In this document: positions 25,412 through 35,394 of the stretch, piece by piece | Position numbering within the stretch: the first letter of the stretch is position 1 | Layout of the letters: each line of letters opens with the position of its first letter | DNA from: Marivivens sp. LCG002 | Lineage (GTDB): Bacteria > Pseudomonadota > Alphaproteobacteria > Rhodobacterales > Rhodobacteraceae | Reading direction: 5' to 3' | Assembly (NCBI RefSeq): GCF_030264275.1 | Contig: NZ_CP127165.1 | Location: 1,848,001-1,912,000, forward strand | Length of the DNA: 64,000 bases | Position numbers and translations under genes: made by a program | The notes under the pieces: model-generated | Seen by the model: only the letters and a program-made list of their open reading frames with translations | What the model was told of the DNA's origin: nothing | Database searches by the model: none

Positions 25412-26524
25412 TTACTGGAGCAGCCAAGCCTGGAACTTCGCGTCCATGTCGTCGCGATAGTTTGCCCACCACTCGTAGTTGAACAGGAAGGTGTTCACCG
25501 AGTTTGCGGGGTCGAGCGGCATGTGCGGCGCCATGTCGATACCGAGTTCAGCGTGCTGACCTACGAGCGGAGCAGACGACTGACGAGCCGGACCATACGA
25601 GATGTATTTGGCCTGATCAGCAAGACGCTGGCTGTCGGTTGCGTAGTAGACGAAGTCCATCACGCGAGCGAGACGATCTTCCGGAAGACCGGCGGGGATG
25701 ATCCAACCGTCGAGATCGAGCATCTGCCAATCCCAGAGCATGCCGATCGGCTGGCCCTGCTCGGCGATGGCCGAGAAGAGACGACCGTTGTAGGTCGAAC
25801 CGAGGACAGCTTCACCGTCAGCAAGAAGCTGCGGGGTTTCTGCACCAGCCGACCACCAGATGGTGTCTGCTTTGATGGTGTCGAGCTTGGCGAATGCGCG
25901 AGCAACGCCTTCTTCGGTTTCGAGAGTGGTGTAAACGTCGTCGATCGAAACGCCGTCACAGATCAAAGCCCACTCGAGGTTACCGATCGGACGCTTTTCA
26001 AGCGAACGCTTGCCGGGGAACTTTTCGGTGTCGAAGATCGCGCAGACCGAGTCCGGAGCTTCGGGGAGAAGGTCGGTGCGATAGCCGAAGGTGGTCGAGT
26101 ATACGATCTGCGGGATGAAGCAGTCGGATACGATCATGTCGCCGAAGTCTTCGGACGCAGGGGTGCCATCGGGTGCGGGGGCAAGCATTGCGTCATGGTC
26201 GATTTCCATCGCAAGGCCTTCGTCGCAAAGACGCATTGCGTCAGAAGCAACAGCGTCCACGAGGTCCCAGGTCACGTTGCCGGCTTCGGACATTGCGCGA
26301 AGCTTGGTTACGGCATCGCCCGAGCTTTCGTCGGTGAGAATGGTGAGGCCTTCGTTCATCGCGCTGTAGGGCTCAAAATAAGCCTTGGTCTGGCTCATCT
26401 GATATGCGCCACCCCAGCTCACGATGGTCATTTCATTGGCCATGTTGCCGTGGGCTTCAGCGAATGCCGCACCGGCAGCTACGGTCATTGCCGAAGTTGC
26501 CAGAAGGGTCTTTACTAGTTTCAT
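25412..26524 (-). CDS. ABC transporter periplasmic substrate-binding protein, PotD-like
   Basis: A 370-residue exported binding protein. The signal peptide ends around AAFAEA (residue ~22). The mature start EMTIVSWGGAYQMSQTKAYFEPY is typical of polyamine/opine-type cluster D binding proteins, as is YSTTFGYRTD and STYNGR. Being first after the ATPase, with a stabilising-type hairpin behind it, fits the usual excess of binding protein over permease. The ligand is inferred only. Confidence 0.9.
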   Translation of the reverse strand: MKLVKTLLATSAMTVAAGAAFAEAHGNMANEMTIVSWGGAYQMSQTKAYFEPYSAMNEGLTILTDESSGDAVTKLRAMSEAGNVTWDLVDAVASDAMRLCDEGLAMEIDHDAMLAPAPDGTPASEDFGDMIVSDCFIPQIVYSTTFGYRTDLLPEAPDSVCAIFDTEKFPGKRSLEKRPIGNLEWALICDGVSIDDVYTTLETEEGVARAFAKLDTIKADTIWWSAGAETPQLLADGEAVLGSTYNGRLFSAIAEQGQPIGMLWDWQMLDLDGWIIPAGLPEDRLARVMDFVYYATDSQRLADQAKYISYGPARQSSAPLVGQHAELGIDMAPHMPLDPANSVNTFLFNYEWWANYRDDMDAKFQAWLLQ

Positions 26525-26608
26525 ATTGTTCTCCCGTGTTACACCCGGTTCGTTTTTGCTCCCGCTGCCCTTCCGGGCCGGACAGGGGGAGTTTTGCTTG
26601 AGCGGGAC

Positions 26609-27709
26609 TCAGGCGTCCAGCGCTCGGCAATCTTCTGCAAGCCAGCCGATTTCGATCTGCTGACCCGGCTGCAAACGCACCTGATCGGGTGCGTTGCGTG
26701 TCTTGATGACAAAATCCTCGGTTCCCGCAACGCGCAGACGGGTGCGGAAAATGTCGCCCATATAGATGAACTCGAGCACTTCGGCTTTGAGCGTATGGGC
26801 ATCCTTGCTGAGGCGGTCTTTGTTGATTTCGACGCGCTCGGGACGGATCGACACCTGAGTGCGATCCCCGACCTTGCTCACGTTGACAGGCTTTGCATCG
26901 ATGACGTCGCCGCTATCGAGCTGCACCGTGCAGCGGTCGCCGCTGATCGACTGAATAACACCGTTCAAAGTGTTGTTTTCGCCGATGAACTGCGCAACGA
27001 AGGAATTCTGCGGCGCTTCATAAAGCTCGTCCGGCGGAGCAAGCTGCTGGATGCGGCCATCGTTGAATACGGCGACACGGTCAGACATCGTCAAAGCTTC
27101 GGTCTGGTCGTGCGTCACGTAAACAGTGGTGATCCCGAGATTGTGGGCAATGCGCGTAATCTCGAACTGCATATGTTCGCGGAGCTGCTTGTCCAAAGCA
27201 CCCAGAGGTTCATCCATGAGCACAAGCTCGGGCTCGAACACAAGGGCGCGGGCGAGAGCGATACGCTGCTGCTGACCACCCGAGAGCTGGGCAGGACGGC
27301 GTCCCCCGAAGGACCCCATCTGCACCATATCGAGTGCGCGTTTTACCTTTTCTTCACGCTCGGACTTGCCCAACTTACGGACCTCGAGCGGGAACGCGAG
27401 GTTCTCTGCAACAGTCATATGCGGGAAAAGAGCGTAGTTTTGGAACACCATACCGATGCCGCGCTTGTGCGGCGGGATGTTGTTGATCGAAACACCGTCC
27501 AGACGGATTTCCCCGTGGGTGGCAGTCTCGAACCCAGCAAGCATCATAAGGCAAGTCGTCTTGCCAGAGCCCGACGGCCCAAGCATGGTCAAAAACTCGC
27601 CCTTGGGCATGGTAAGATTGAGATCTTTTACAACGAGCGTTTCCCCGTCATAGCTCTTTTGAACCCGTTCGAATTCGACGAACGCACCGTCGTTAGCGGA
27701 TTTGGTCAA
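26609..27709 (-). CDS. ABC transporter ATP-binding protein, PotA-like
   Basis: A 366-residue ATPase. Walker A is GPSGSGKTT, the signature is LSGGQQQRIALARAL, and Walker B is LMDEPLGALD; a TOBE domain follows from about residue 280. The start is TTG at 27709, with a strong GGGAGAG ribosome site; no upstream ATG fits. It is the first gene of the operon, transcribed from the 221-bp gap after the RTX gene. It energises import with the two permeases. Confidence 0.93.
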   Translation of the reverse strand: MTKSANDGAFVEFERVQKSYDGETLVVKDLNLTMPKGEFLTMLGPSGSGKTTCLMMLAGFETATHGEIRLDGVSINNIPPHKRGIGMVFQNYALFPHMTVAENLAFPLEVRKLGKSEREEKVKRALDMVQMGSFGGRRPAQLSGGQQQRIALARALVFEPELVLMDEPLGALDKQLREHMQFEITRIAHNLGITTVYVTHDQTEALTMSDRVAVFNDGRIQQLAPPDELYEAPQNSFVAQFIGENNTLNGVIQSISGDRCTVQLDSGDVIDAKPVNVSKVGDRTQVSIRPERVEINKDRLSKDAHTLKAEVLEFIYMGDIFRTRLRVAGTEDFVIKTRNAPDQVRLQPGQQIEIGWLAEDCRALDA

Positions 27710-27930
27710 GCCGTCTCTCCCTGACGTTATTTTTGGCAGCTTGTGCTGCGTTTATCTTTTCAAAGTAGAACAAGTCATTCCAGTTAATGCAACTTATCAG
27801 ACCAAAAATGGTTCAAAAACGTCACAAATTGGGAAGTTTCCCCGCGCATGAGAATACCCGAGGAAACTCGACTGCGCATTTTCCAGCCTGCAGGACAATT
27901 GACTTTGACAAGAATCGGACGGAATCGGCC

Positions 27931-30480
27931 TTAGACGCCGAGTTCGCGCAAATCTTCGGGCAATTCGCGGAATCGGGCGACGGGTCGCGCGGTGTCTCCG
28001 TAGAAGTCCGAAGCCGCTAAACGACCGAAATCAGGCAACAATGCCTCGAGTTCGCGGCGCGAAGCATCAGAAAGCGAATTGATTGCGACATCACCGGGAT
28101 AAAAGCTCTCGGTCGCAATTCCGTTCGAATAGATCACTTGATGTTCGGCGAACAAAAGGTGGGCATATGTGACCTTGCGGATGCCGTGGGCGACACGCAC
28201 TTTGCCCCCTTTGAGCCGCGCAAGATGGCGCGCGCGGACAAAACGCGCTGTCCGACCGCGATCAGGGATATCGACTTCGACCGCGTGTTGTGGCGAGATC
28301 AAGAGGCCCTTTTCACCGCCGAATGCCCCCGGCGCGAGCCAGATAGGCCGAAGATGCGGCGCGGCATCAAGGTCGCGCGCCGAAAGACGCCGCATTCCCG
28401 ACCAGAGGAGTTCCTGAGGGCCGTTGTCACGTGTGATAACCATGTCGCCCGGTCGTAGAAATTCGACAGGGACCTCGCCGCGTAGGGTCTTGATCAAAGT
28501 TCCCGTGGTAAAACAGGGAATGCCGATGGCATTAAGCTCGATCCCTGTATCCACTGACGACGGCGAGATTCCCGCCAAAACTATCGTCTCACCATTAGGG
28601 AAGATCAGCTTAGCATTGCCGTTGCCATCATCAACAACGGTCACATCGCGCGTCTTTACGGGATCGCCGTTGAGATTGGTCAGACCACTGACATCGATTT
28701 GCGTATTGGTAAAACCGTCGAGATCGGGGTCCGAAAGATCAAAGCCGTAGACGGTATCGTTCCCTGCCCCCGCGACGATAACATCTTTATCCCCGTAGCC
28801 CGCATAGAGATAATCGTCACCGTCACCGCCGACGAGCGTGTCATCGCCGCCTTCACCGTGAAGCGCATCGGATCCCGCGCCGCCATAGAGAATGTCGTTG
28901 TCTTCGCCGGTATAAACAGAGTCGTTCCCGGCCCCACCGTAAATGGTGTTGATACCGTTAAGGTTGGTTCCGCCTATATCATCAATGGTATCGTTGCCAT
29001 CTCCGCCGTAGACGATGTCGTTGCCGGCACCGAACATGATGTAATCATCGCCGCCGCCGCCCCAGATAGTGTCATCCCCTGCCCCAGCATAGATGAAATC
29101 ATTCTGGATGACTGCATCAGAGCCAACGAATGTGTCGTTCTGATCGGTAAGCTTTATGACTTCGATCTCGGAGAACGTGGCAAGTGTCTGCGAAGAGGTC
29201 GTCGTGGCAGTGCCGGTCTCATATCCCGTTTGGGTGACATTGAGTCCGACGCCGCCGATGCTGCTGAAATCGATCGTATCCCAGTCCCCGCCGGTCTCGC
29301 CACCGAAGATTGTATCGCTTCCGCCATCGGCCGCCATGTAGAACGTATCTTGATCGGCCCCGCCATAGAGCGTGTCCGTGCCCGTCCCACCATAAAGCTT
29401 ATCCGTCCCTGCATCACCGAAGAGGGTATCGTTACCCGCATCACCGTATAGGCTGTCAGACCCATAGCCGCCGTAAATCTGGTCGCCATCATTCCCGCCA
29501 TAGAGGATGTCGGCACCGTTTTGACCATAAAGGGTGTCGAACCCATCACCGCCGTAAAGAGTGTCCCCCACTTGACTTGTGTAGGTAAAGGTCTGGTTCG
29601 GAGCGCCTTCTATGACTTGGAGATAGAAGTTATCGGAATCGCGGAGGACGTAATTCGATTCGACAAAGGTGTTGAGATTATAGGTCTCGCCCGAAGCGAG
29701 CTGATGAACGAGTGTCGTTGTTCCATCCGAATTGATCTTGTGAAGAAATATCGGACCATCGGAGCCATTGACGACCGTAAGCGTTGTCGCCGTGATGTTA
29801 GAGCCAGAGGCCCAAGCACCGATGACATATAGTTGGCCATCACCGAGCAGCAGATCGTTGTCTGTCCCGCCATAGATCGCATCGGTGCCCATACCGCCGA
29901 CGAGCTCGTCGGTGCCGCTCCCGCCGTCGATAATGTCATTCCCCGAACGTCCCGAGATACGGTCGTTACCCGATCCCGCATAGAACGTATCGTTGAAATC
30001 TCCCAAGGATAATTCGGTGGAATCAGCTGGATTAAATGTTTGGTCGTCGAGCGCCGAATAGTTCGGATCGTTCGAGGTCGTCACATCTTGAACCGATGTA
30101 ATTTGATAGGTTTCGCCCGGGTCCATCTGACCGTCGACGAGATACCCGACGAAACGGCCGCCGATTTCGATCCGGTAAAGCTTAATCACATTGCCGAACT
30201 GATCGGTTAGGGTGGTGACGTCTTCGGCATACGCACGACCGCTGTCGACAATCTGACCCTGCGCGTTGCGGATCGTGACTGTTTGCATCGAGTCGTCACC
30301 GACTTCGTTTTGCGACGAGTCGCCGTTCAGCACGCCATTCAGATCAAAGATCGAAAATTCAAAGCTATAGGCGTTGGTCGTTTCGGACCAATTCGGATCA
30401 AGGCGGATAAAACCACCACTGGACCAGCTCCCTCCGACAAGGGAAATATCCGTGGAATTGATGCCGATAATCGTAGCCAT
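27931..30480 (-). CDS. RTX calcium-binding repeat protein with C-terminal Hint domain
   Basis: An 849-residue protein. Residues 1-155 form an unassigned domain. Hemolysin-type nonapeptide repeats (GGxGxDxLx) fill about 160-205 and 315-590, with inserted non-repeat stretches; they bind calcium and are typical of type I secreted proteins. From Cys656 (CFTTGTLI) a Hint_2-type domain follows, with the block-B-like SPQH, but no terminal His-Asn, so self-splicing is not expected and self-cleavage is uncertain. No N-terminal signal peptide is seen. No type I transporter gene is nearby. Confidence 0.85.
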   Translation of the reverse strand: MATIIGINSTDISLVGGSWSSGGFIRLDPNWSETTNAYSFEFSIFDLNGVLNGDSSQNEVGDDSMQTVTIRNAQGQIVDSGRAYAEDVTTLTDQFGNVIKLYRIEIGGRFVGYLVDGQMDPGETYQITSVQDVTTSNDPNYSALDDQTFNPADSTELSLGDFNDTFYAGSGNDRISGRSGNDIIDGGSGTDELVGGMGTDAIYGGTDNDLLLGDGQLYVIGAWASGSNITATTLTVVNGSDGPIFLHKINSDGTTTLVHQLASGETYNLNTFVESNYVLRDSDNFYLQVIEGAPNQTFTYTSQVGDTLYGGDGFDTLYGQNGADILYGGNDGDQIYGGYGSDSLYGDAGNDTLFGDAGTDKLYGGTGTDTLYGGADQDTFYMAADGGSDTIFGGETGGDWDTIDFSSIGGVGLNVTQTGYETGTATTTSSQTLATFSEIEVIKLTDQNDTFVGSDAVIQNDFIYAGAGDDTIWGGGGDDYIMFGAGNDIVYGGDGNDTIDDIGGTNLNGINTIYGGAGNDSVYTGEDNDILYGGAGSDALHGEGGDDTLVGGDGDDYLYAGYGDKDVIVAGAGNDTVYGFDLSDPDLDGFTNTQIDVSGLTNLNGDPVKTRDVTVVDDGNGNAKLIFPNGETIVLAGISPSSVDTGIELNAIGIPCFTTGTLIKTLRGEVPVEFLRPGDMVITRDNGPQELLWSGMRRLSARDLDAAPHLRPIWLAPGAFGGEKGLLISPQHAVEVDIPDRGRTARFVRARHLARLKGGKVRVAHGIRKVTYAHLLFAEHQVIYSNGIATESFYPGDVAINSLSDASRRELEALLPDFGRLAASDFYGDTARPVARFRELPEDLRELGV

Positions 30481-30560
30481 TTTTGGTCCCGCAAATGCGA
30501 TGTGAGCTAATCAGGACCATGAACGGCAAAGGATAATAAATCTTTAGCCCAAAAACAGAA

Positions 30561-30580
30561 AAACGCCCCGAAGGGCGTTT
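30561..30580 (-). terminator. Intrinsic terminator of tRNA-Leu
   Basis: Minus strand reads AAACGCCC-TTCG-GGGCGTTT, an 8-bp stem closed by a stable UUCG loop, followed by a T-rich tail. It lies 21 bp beyond the encoded CCA of tRNA-Leu and would also insulate the RTX gene downstream. Confidence 0.85.
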
Positions 30581-30601
30581 CTGATCTCTCCAAGGAGAGA
30601 A

Positions 30602-30688
30602 TGGTGCGGTCGAGAAGACTCGAACTTCCACTCCGGTTAAGGAACAGCGACCTCAACGCTGCGCGTCTACCAATTCCGCCACGACCGC
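30602..30688 (-). tRNA. tRNA-Leu (anticodon GAG)
   Basis: An 87-nt class II tRNA on the minus strand. The acceptor GCGGTCG pairs with CGACCGC, followed by A and an encoded CCA (30602-30604). The anticodon arm reads CAGCG-TTGAGGT-CGCTG, giving GAG for CUC/CUU codons. A long variable arm is present, and the T-loop contains TTCGAGT. Confidence 0.96.
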
Positions 30689-30833
30689 ACTGTCTTCTGG
30701 CTTGGTGAGGCGGTGTTTAACCTTGGATTCGGAGGAAGGGAAGAGGAAAAACACCCTTTGTCATGTTTTTTTTGATCTTACATTTTTTCCATGTAAATGA
30801 AGGTGTTGCCTCTTGTGGACTTTCTGGTTTCAG

Positions 30834-31352
30834 TTAAATGGGCAGGTTTTTCTTGGGCCCGATAAGGGCAAGAACTGCGCTTCTCTGCGTCCAGACCATA
30901 GAGCCAAACACAATACCTAGCCCCACGCCCACGACAACGAGACCTATGCTTTCGTTATCGCCAAAAAACGCACGGTTTGTCGTGCGCCCCGGCAAAAAGT
31001 TGAAGATGCCTGCAATGATGAGGCCGCGCCAATATAGGTTGGTCAGCGTCTTGCGATGCCCGATAATATTGCCGTTTAGAATGAAGTAGAGCGAGAGCGC
31101 AACCGAGCAAAGCGACAGGATGGAGAGCGCGTGCAGCGGACTAAAGGACCCTATGACGCCAAAGCTTCCGATCCAGAAAGAAGAGACCGCAGCGCCGATC
31201 ATTGCAAGCATCCATGTGTAGCCAAGCAATTTGTGAAAGACCGAGCGCTTTCGGCTGTAGAGCGAGAACGGCCCGGCAACCAATGCAAACAATGCACAAG
31301 CTGCATGGATTTGAATGTAGAGCGGGGCTTGGACAAAAGGTTCTAAAGACAT
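30834..31352 (-). CDS. DUF2306 membrane protein
   Basis: A 172-residue protein with four hydrophobic segments. It matches DUF2306 by IQIHAACALFALVAGPFSLY, FHKLLGYTWMLAM and HRKTLTNLYWRGLIIAG, with histidines at the helix ends. Function is unknown; the histidine pattern has been taken as possible haem binding, which I cannot test. It is divergent from a membrane-bound LytTR regulator 43 bp away, a pairing that suggests it is that regulator's target. Confidence 0.82.
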   Translation of the reverse strand: MSLEPFVQAPLYIQIHAACALFALVAGPFSLYSRKRSVFHKLLGYTWMLAMIGAAVSSFWIGSFGVIGSFSPLHALSILSLCSVALSLYFILNGNIIGHRKTLTNLYWRGLIIAGIFNFLPGRTTNRAFFGDNESIGLVVVGVGLGIVFGSMVWTQRSAVLALIGPKKNLPI

Positions 31353-31395
31353 TGTGTGTTACTCTCTCGGGATTTAAGTTTTCGATGAGCAACCC

Positions 31396-32220
31396 TTGAG
31401 TGTGTCCGCTTTTCAGCTCAATGCCCGATACGTGAAAGAGACGAGGTCCTTCGTGAATACTAGCCAACTGCAAGCCACGTTTCGCGAATGGCAGCGACAT
31501 TTTTCCAAACCCCTCACGCATATCATCATACTCGGGCTTACGATTATATTGACCGTGGTTGGCCCCTTCCGAACAAGCGAGGTTTTGCGACTCGGTCCGC
31601 GGTTTGGATTCTGGCTGGTGCAGATTTACGCCACCTACTCGGTCGGATTTCTGACCGCGTCCTTCTTTGGCCACATCCTCGAGGACTGGCGATCGCGCTG
31701 GACCGCAGTCTTTCTTCAAGCCTTAATCAGCGGCATCGGGATCGTTGCGGTCGTGCTTGGCATAATCTACATCGTCTTCGGTCCGGTCCTCGATGCGAGA
31801 ACTATGATCAACCTCGGGCTCAACATTTTGTTGATCTCGGTTGTGGTGACGCTTCTACTCCACGCGCTCGCACAACATCAAACTGTTGCGCCGAGCGACA
31901 CCGAAATCCCCATCCTTGACCGATTGCCCTTTGAAAAAAGAGCGCCTCTGGTGTCGATCAGTGTCGAGGACCACTATGTCCGTGTGCGCACGACAAAAGG
32001 CGAAGAAATCCTTTTGCTCAGGCTTTCGGACGCGATCAAGGAAACGGGCGCAACCCAAGGACTACAGGTCCACCGCTCGCACTGGATCGCGCTTGATCAG
32101 GTGACAGCCGCGCGGCGTGATGATGCGCGCGCGATCTTGACGATGCGACACGGGCCAGAGATACCCGTCAGCAGAGCCAATATTGCTGCAGCCAAGGAGG
32201 CGGGGCTAATTCCCCGATGA
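31396..32220 (+). CDS. Membrane-bound LytTR-family transcriptional regulator
   Basis: A protein of up to 274 residues. Four hydrophobic segments occupy about residues 40-160, and the C-terminal ~95 residues are a LytTR DNA-binding domain ([17 protein letters not shown] ... [14 protein letters not shown]). It lacks a receiver domain, so sensing is probably through the membrane part. The start is uncertain: TTG 31396, GTG 31402 or GTG 31432. It is divergent from the DUF2306 gene, and lipB begins 4 bp after its stop. Confidence 0.82.
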   Translation: MSVSAFQLNARYVKETRSFVNTSQLQATFREWQRHFSKPLTHIIILGLTIILTVVGPFRTSEVLRLGPRFGFWLVQIYATYSVGFLTASFFGHILEDWRSRWTAVFLQALISGIGIVAVVLGIIYIVFGPVLDARTMINLGLNILLISVVVTLLLHALAQHQTVAPSDTEIPILDRLPFEKRAPLVSISVEDHYVRVRTTKGEEILLLRLSDAIKETGATQGLQVHRSHWIALDQVTAARRDDARAILTMRHGPEIPVSRANIAAAKEAGLIPR

Positions 32221-32224
32221 CATC

Positions 32225-32902
32225 ATGGTGGAATGGATCACGTCGAACGGTTTGACCGACTACGAGGAAGCCGTTGCTTTCATGGAGGCGCGCGCGGAGG
32301 CGATCCACAAAGGCGAAGCCGACGAGGCGATCTGGCTGGTCGAGCACCCGCCACTCTATACTGCAGGCACATCCGCCAAACCTGCCGATCTTACCGATCC
32401 GGACCGTTTTCCCGTGTATGAGAGCAAGCGCGGCGGTCAATACACCTATCACGGTCCCGGCCAGCGTGTGGCCTATGTGATGCTCAACGTCGCCGAGCGC
32501 GGCAAGGACGTGCGCTGTTTCGTGCGGGACCTCGAAAACTGGATCATCGCCGCTTTGGCAGAGTTCAATATCAAAGGTCATATCCGTGACGGCCGCGTCG
32601 GTGTCTGGGTCGAGCGCCCAGACAAACCCCGCAACATCGACGGCTCACTGAAAGAAGACAAGGTTGCCGCGCTCGGGATCAGACTTCGCAAATGGGTCAG
32701 CTTTCACGGCCTTTCCATCAACGTCGATCCCGATCTTTCGCATTTCGACGGGATTGTGCCCTGCGGGATCAAGGAACATGGGGTCACAAGCCTCGTAGAT
32801 TTAGGGCTCCCAGTATCGATGGAAGACGTTGATGTCGCTCTCAAGCGGACGTTTGAAACACGCTTCGGCAAGGATCGCAGCTGCTCGAACGCAGATGCAT
32901 AA
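32225..32902 (+). CDS. lipB: Octanoyltransferase (lipoyl pathway)
   Basis: A 225-residue enzyme moving octanoyl groups from acyl carrier protein to lipoyl domains. Family motifs: [12 protein letters not shown] (about residues 69-80), the catalytic Lys region DKVAALGIR, and the catalytic Cys in IVPCGI. The ATG lies 4 bp after the LytTR stop, so it may be partly cotranscribed with that regulator, an unexpected partner. An FNR-type box follows 22 bp past its stop. Confidence 0.95.
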   Translation: MVEWITSNGLTDYEEAVAFMEARAEAIHKGEADEAIWLVEHPPLYTAGTSAKPADLTDPDRFPVYESKRGGQYTYHGPGQRVAYVMLNVAERGKDVRCFVRDLENWIIAALAEFNIKGHIRDGRVGVWVERPDKPRNIDGSLKEDKVAALGIRLRKWVSFHGLSINVDPDLSHFDGIVPCGIKEHGVTSLVDLGLPVSMEDVDVALKRTFETRFGKDRSCSNADA

Positions 32903-32924
32903 TTTTCTAGGACATCCTGCATTT

Positions 32925-32938
32925 TTGACTCAAATCAA
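32925..32938. promoter_or_regulatory. FNR/FnrL-type box upstream of ctaD
   Basis: TTGAC-TCAA-ATCAA fits the TTGAY-N4-RTCAA consensus of FNR/FnrL sites. It lies 207 bp before the ctaD start in the 243-bp lipB-ctaD gap. The leader also holds a GC-rich hairpin at about 32990-33009. FnrL control of terminal oxidases under low oxygen is known in Rhodobacter; its sign here is not determined. Confidence 0.65.
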
Positions 32939-33145
32939 AGAATCAATCCGAACAAGGCGCTAAACAACACCTAGCGCGCCCTGCCAGAGACCTCCCCCTT
33001 CGGTGGGGTGCGCCAATTTATCCTCCCATATTGCGCCTTTCGAATATTGCCCTAGGGCGTCTCACGCACTAGAACCCTTGGCAAAGCTGGCGGGAAGAGT
33101 GTGACTCGTCCTGTCCTTTAGATGACGCCAATATGGGAGAGCCAA

Positions 33146-34816
33146 ATGGCAGATGCAGCCATCCATGGCCATGAACACCACGACGAGAGAGGCTTCTTCA
33201 CTCGTTGGTTCATGTCCACCAACCACAAGGACATCGGGATCCTCTACCTGTTCGTATCAGGTGCAGTAGGTTTCATCTCGGTGCTCTTCACCGTTTACAT
33301 GCGCCTCGAGCTTATGGAGCCCGGCGTTCAGTATATGTGCCTCGAAGGCGCTCGTTTCATCGCCTCCGATGCGACCTGCACCCCGAACGGACACCTTTGG
33401 AACGTGATGATCACCTATCACGGCGTTCTGATGATGTTCTTCGTGGTTATTCCGGCACTCTTCGGTGGTTTCGGCAACTACTTCATGCCGCTCCAGATCG
33501 GCGCTCCGGACATGTCGTTCCCGCGTCTGAACAACCTTTCGTTCTGGATGTATGTCACCGGCACCGCGCTCGGCGTCGCTTCGATGCTGTCGCCCGGTGG
33601 TAATGGCCAGCTCGGTTCGGGTGTGGGCTGGGTTCTCTACCCGCCGCTCTCGACCTCTGAAGCTGGCTATTCGATGGACCTCGCTATCTTCGCAGTGCAC
33701 GTTTCGGGCGCTTCGTCGATCCTTGGTGCGATCAACATCATCACCACCTTCCTCAACATGCGCGCTCCCGGCATGACGCTTCACAAGGTTCCGCTCTTTG
33801 CATGGTCCGTGTTTGTGACCGCATGGCTGATCCTTCTGTCGCTTCCGGTTCTCGCCGGTGCAATCACCATGTTGCTGACCGACCGTAACTTCGGCACTAC
33901 CTTCTTCCAGCCTGCTGGCGGCGGTGACCCGATCCTCTATCAGCACATCCTGTGGTTCTTCGGGCACCCTGAAGTATACATCATCATCATTCCGGGCTTC
34001 GGCATCATCAGCCACATCATTGCCACCTTCTCGCGCAAGCCGATTTTCGGCTACCTGCCGATGGTTTATGCAATGGTTGCGATCGGTGTTCTGGGCTTCG
34101 TCGTCTGGGCGCACCACATGTATACCGTTGGTATGTCGCTGACCCAGCAGTCCTACTTCATGCTCGCCACCATGGTGATCGCAGTGCCCACGGGCGTTAA
34201 GATCTTCTCGTGGATCGCGACCATGTGGGGTGGTTCGGTCGAGTTCAAATCTCCGATGGTTTGGGCGTTCGGCTTCCTCTTCCTCTTCACCGTAGGCGGC
34301 GTGACCGGTATCGTTCTGTCGCAGGCCGGTGTGGACCGTGCCTACCACGACACCTACTACGTGATTGCGCACTTCCACTATGTGATGTCGCTCGGTGCCG
34401 TGTTCGCGATCTTTGCAGGTATCTACTTCTACCTGCCCAAGATGTCGGGCCGCGCTGCTCCCGAGTGGGCCGCCAAGCTGCACTTCTGGATGATGTTCAT
34501 CGGTGCAAACCTGACCTTCTTCCCGCAGCACTTCCTTGGCCGTCAGGGTATGCCACGCCGCTATATCGACTATCCGGAGGCCTTTGCGCACTGGAACTAC
34601 ATCTCGTCGATCGGTGCGTTCATCGCCTTCGCGTCCTTCGTGTTCTTCATCGGTGTTCTCGCCTACACCCTGCTTGCAGGCCGCCGCGTGACCGAGCCGA
34701 ACCCGTGGAACGAATACGCTGACACCCTCGAGTGGACCCTGCCCTCGCCGCCGCCCGAACACACCTTCGAGCAGCTGCCCAAGCAGTCCGACTGGGACAA
34801 GAGCCACGCCCACTAA
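33146..34816 (+). CDS. ctaD: Cytochrome c oxidase subunit I (aa3 type)
   Basis: A 556-residue, 12-helix core subunit carrying haem a, haem a3 and CuB. Diagnostic segments: [20 protein letters not shown], and [17 protein letters not shown] with the CuB His and cross-linked Tyr, plus [11 protein letters not shown] near the C-terminus. I chose ATG 33146 (GGGAGA upstream) over ATG 33122. It stands apart from the other cox genes, as usual in Rhodobacterales. An FNR-type box lies upstream and a terminator follows. Confidence 0.97.
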   Translation: MADAAIHGHEHHDERGFFTRWFMSTNHKDIGILYLFVSGAVGFISVLFTVYMRLELMEPGVQYMCLEGARFIASDATCTPNGHLWNVMITYHGVLMMFFVVIPALFGGFGNYFMPLQIGAPDMSFPRLNNLSFWMYVTGTALGVASMLSPGGNGQLGSGVGWVLYPPLSTSEAGYSMDLAIFAVHVSGASSILGAINIITTFLNMRAPGMTLHKVPLFAWSVFVTAWLILLSLPVLAGAITMLLTDRNFGTTFFQPAGGGDPILYQHILWFFGHPEVYIIIIPGFGIISHIIATFSRKPIFGYLPMVYAMVAIGVLGFVVWAHHMYTVGMSLTQQSYFMLATMVIAVPTGVKIFSWIATMWGGSVEFKSPMVWAFGFLFLFTVGGVTGIVLSQAGVDRAYHDTYYVIAHFHYVMSLGAVFAIFAGIYFYLPKMSGRAAPEWAAKLHFWMMFIGANLTFFPQHFLGRQGMPRRYIDYPEAFAHWNYISSIGAFIAFASFVFFIGVLAYTLLAGRRVTEPNPWNEYADTLEWTLPSPPPEHTFEQLPKQSDWDKSHAH

Positions 34817-34838
34817 GGCACGCTCTTCAGGAAATCAG

Positions 34839-34872
34839 GAAAAGCCTCGCTCTGTGCGGGGCTTTTTCTTTT
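34839..34872 (+). terminator. Intrinsic terminator of ctaD
   Basis: AAAAGCCTCGC (34840-34850) pairs with GCGGGGCTTTT (34856-34866) around a 5-nt loop, allowing one G-T pair, followed by a T-run. It lies about 23 bp past the stop codon. Confidence 0.85.
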
Positions 34873-34910
34873 GGAGCTGTTAGATTGCCGACAGATCACG
34901 AGGTGAAAGT

Positions 34911-35327
34911 ATGTATCCAGCGCTCATCCCCGAACTCGGCGTTACCGATTTCAAAACATCGCTGCACTTTTATTGCGAGGTGATTGGCTTCGGCGTCGAT
35001 TATCAGCGCCCCGAAGAAGGCTTTGCCATGCTAAGGCTTGGTGGGGCATATCTTATGCTGGACCAGATCGGCCTTGGGCGGACCCTCGGCCTGCAAGATG
35101 GACCCATCAAGCAACCACCAGGGTTCAACATCCAATTTGAAGTCCCTGCCCTCGCCCCAATCATCTCGCGCCTTGAGACGCACGGCACCGACTGGATTTT
35201 GCCACCTGAACGCAAGTGGTATCGACGCAACGGCGAAGAGGTCGGCAATTACCAATGTGTTTTGGCAGATCCCGACGGATACCGCTTGCGACCATTTGAA
35301 TCCCTTGGCTCCCGACCTGCGACATAG
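34911..35327 (+). CDS. VOC-family protein (bleomycin resistance/glyoxalase-like)
   Basis: A 138-residue vicinal-oxygen-chelate protein. The first beta-alpha-beta unit starts LIPELGVTDFKTSLHFYCEVIGF; the second half ends NYQCVLADPDGYRLRPFE. This matches bleomycin-binding-like members, but the metal ligands are not clearly complete, so the role may be sequestration rather than catalysis. GAGGTG precedes the ATG. It lies between the ctaD terminator and a DUF2244 gene. Confidence 0.82.
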   Translation: MYPALIPELGVTDFKTSLHFYCEVIGFGVDYQRPEEGFAMLRLGGAYLMLDQIGLGRTLGLQDGPIKQPPGFNIQFEVPALAPIISRLETHGTDWILPPERKWYRRNGEEVGNYQCVLADPDGYRLRPFESLGSRPAT

Positions 35328-35394
35328 GCGCGACTTGCTGAGACCACTTGCCCGACTATGTTTCCCTCGGAGTCTCAACGGAACATAGACGAAA

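Noticed and set aside
10052-27709. A linked polyamine catabolism and uptake island
   Set aside because: The amine oxidase and the PotABCD-like operon are 12 kb apart, on opposite strands, separated by core genes; linkage is not supported.
28480-30000. Many near-identical short repeats, CRISPR-like at first glance
   Set aside because: They are in frame and encode GGxGxDxLx calcium-binding nonapeptides; there are no spacers of constant length.
33122-33145. Upstream ATG for ctaD
   Set aside because: GGGAGA is correctly spaced from ATG 33146, and that start matches the family N-terminus.
33257-34813. A 518-residue open frame on the minus strand opposite ctaD
   Set aside because: It lies entirely antisense to a highly conserved oxidase gene and has the His/Glu/Arg-rich composition typical of shadow frames in GC-rich DNA.
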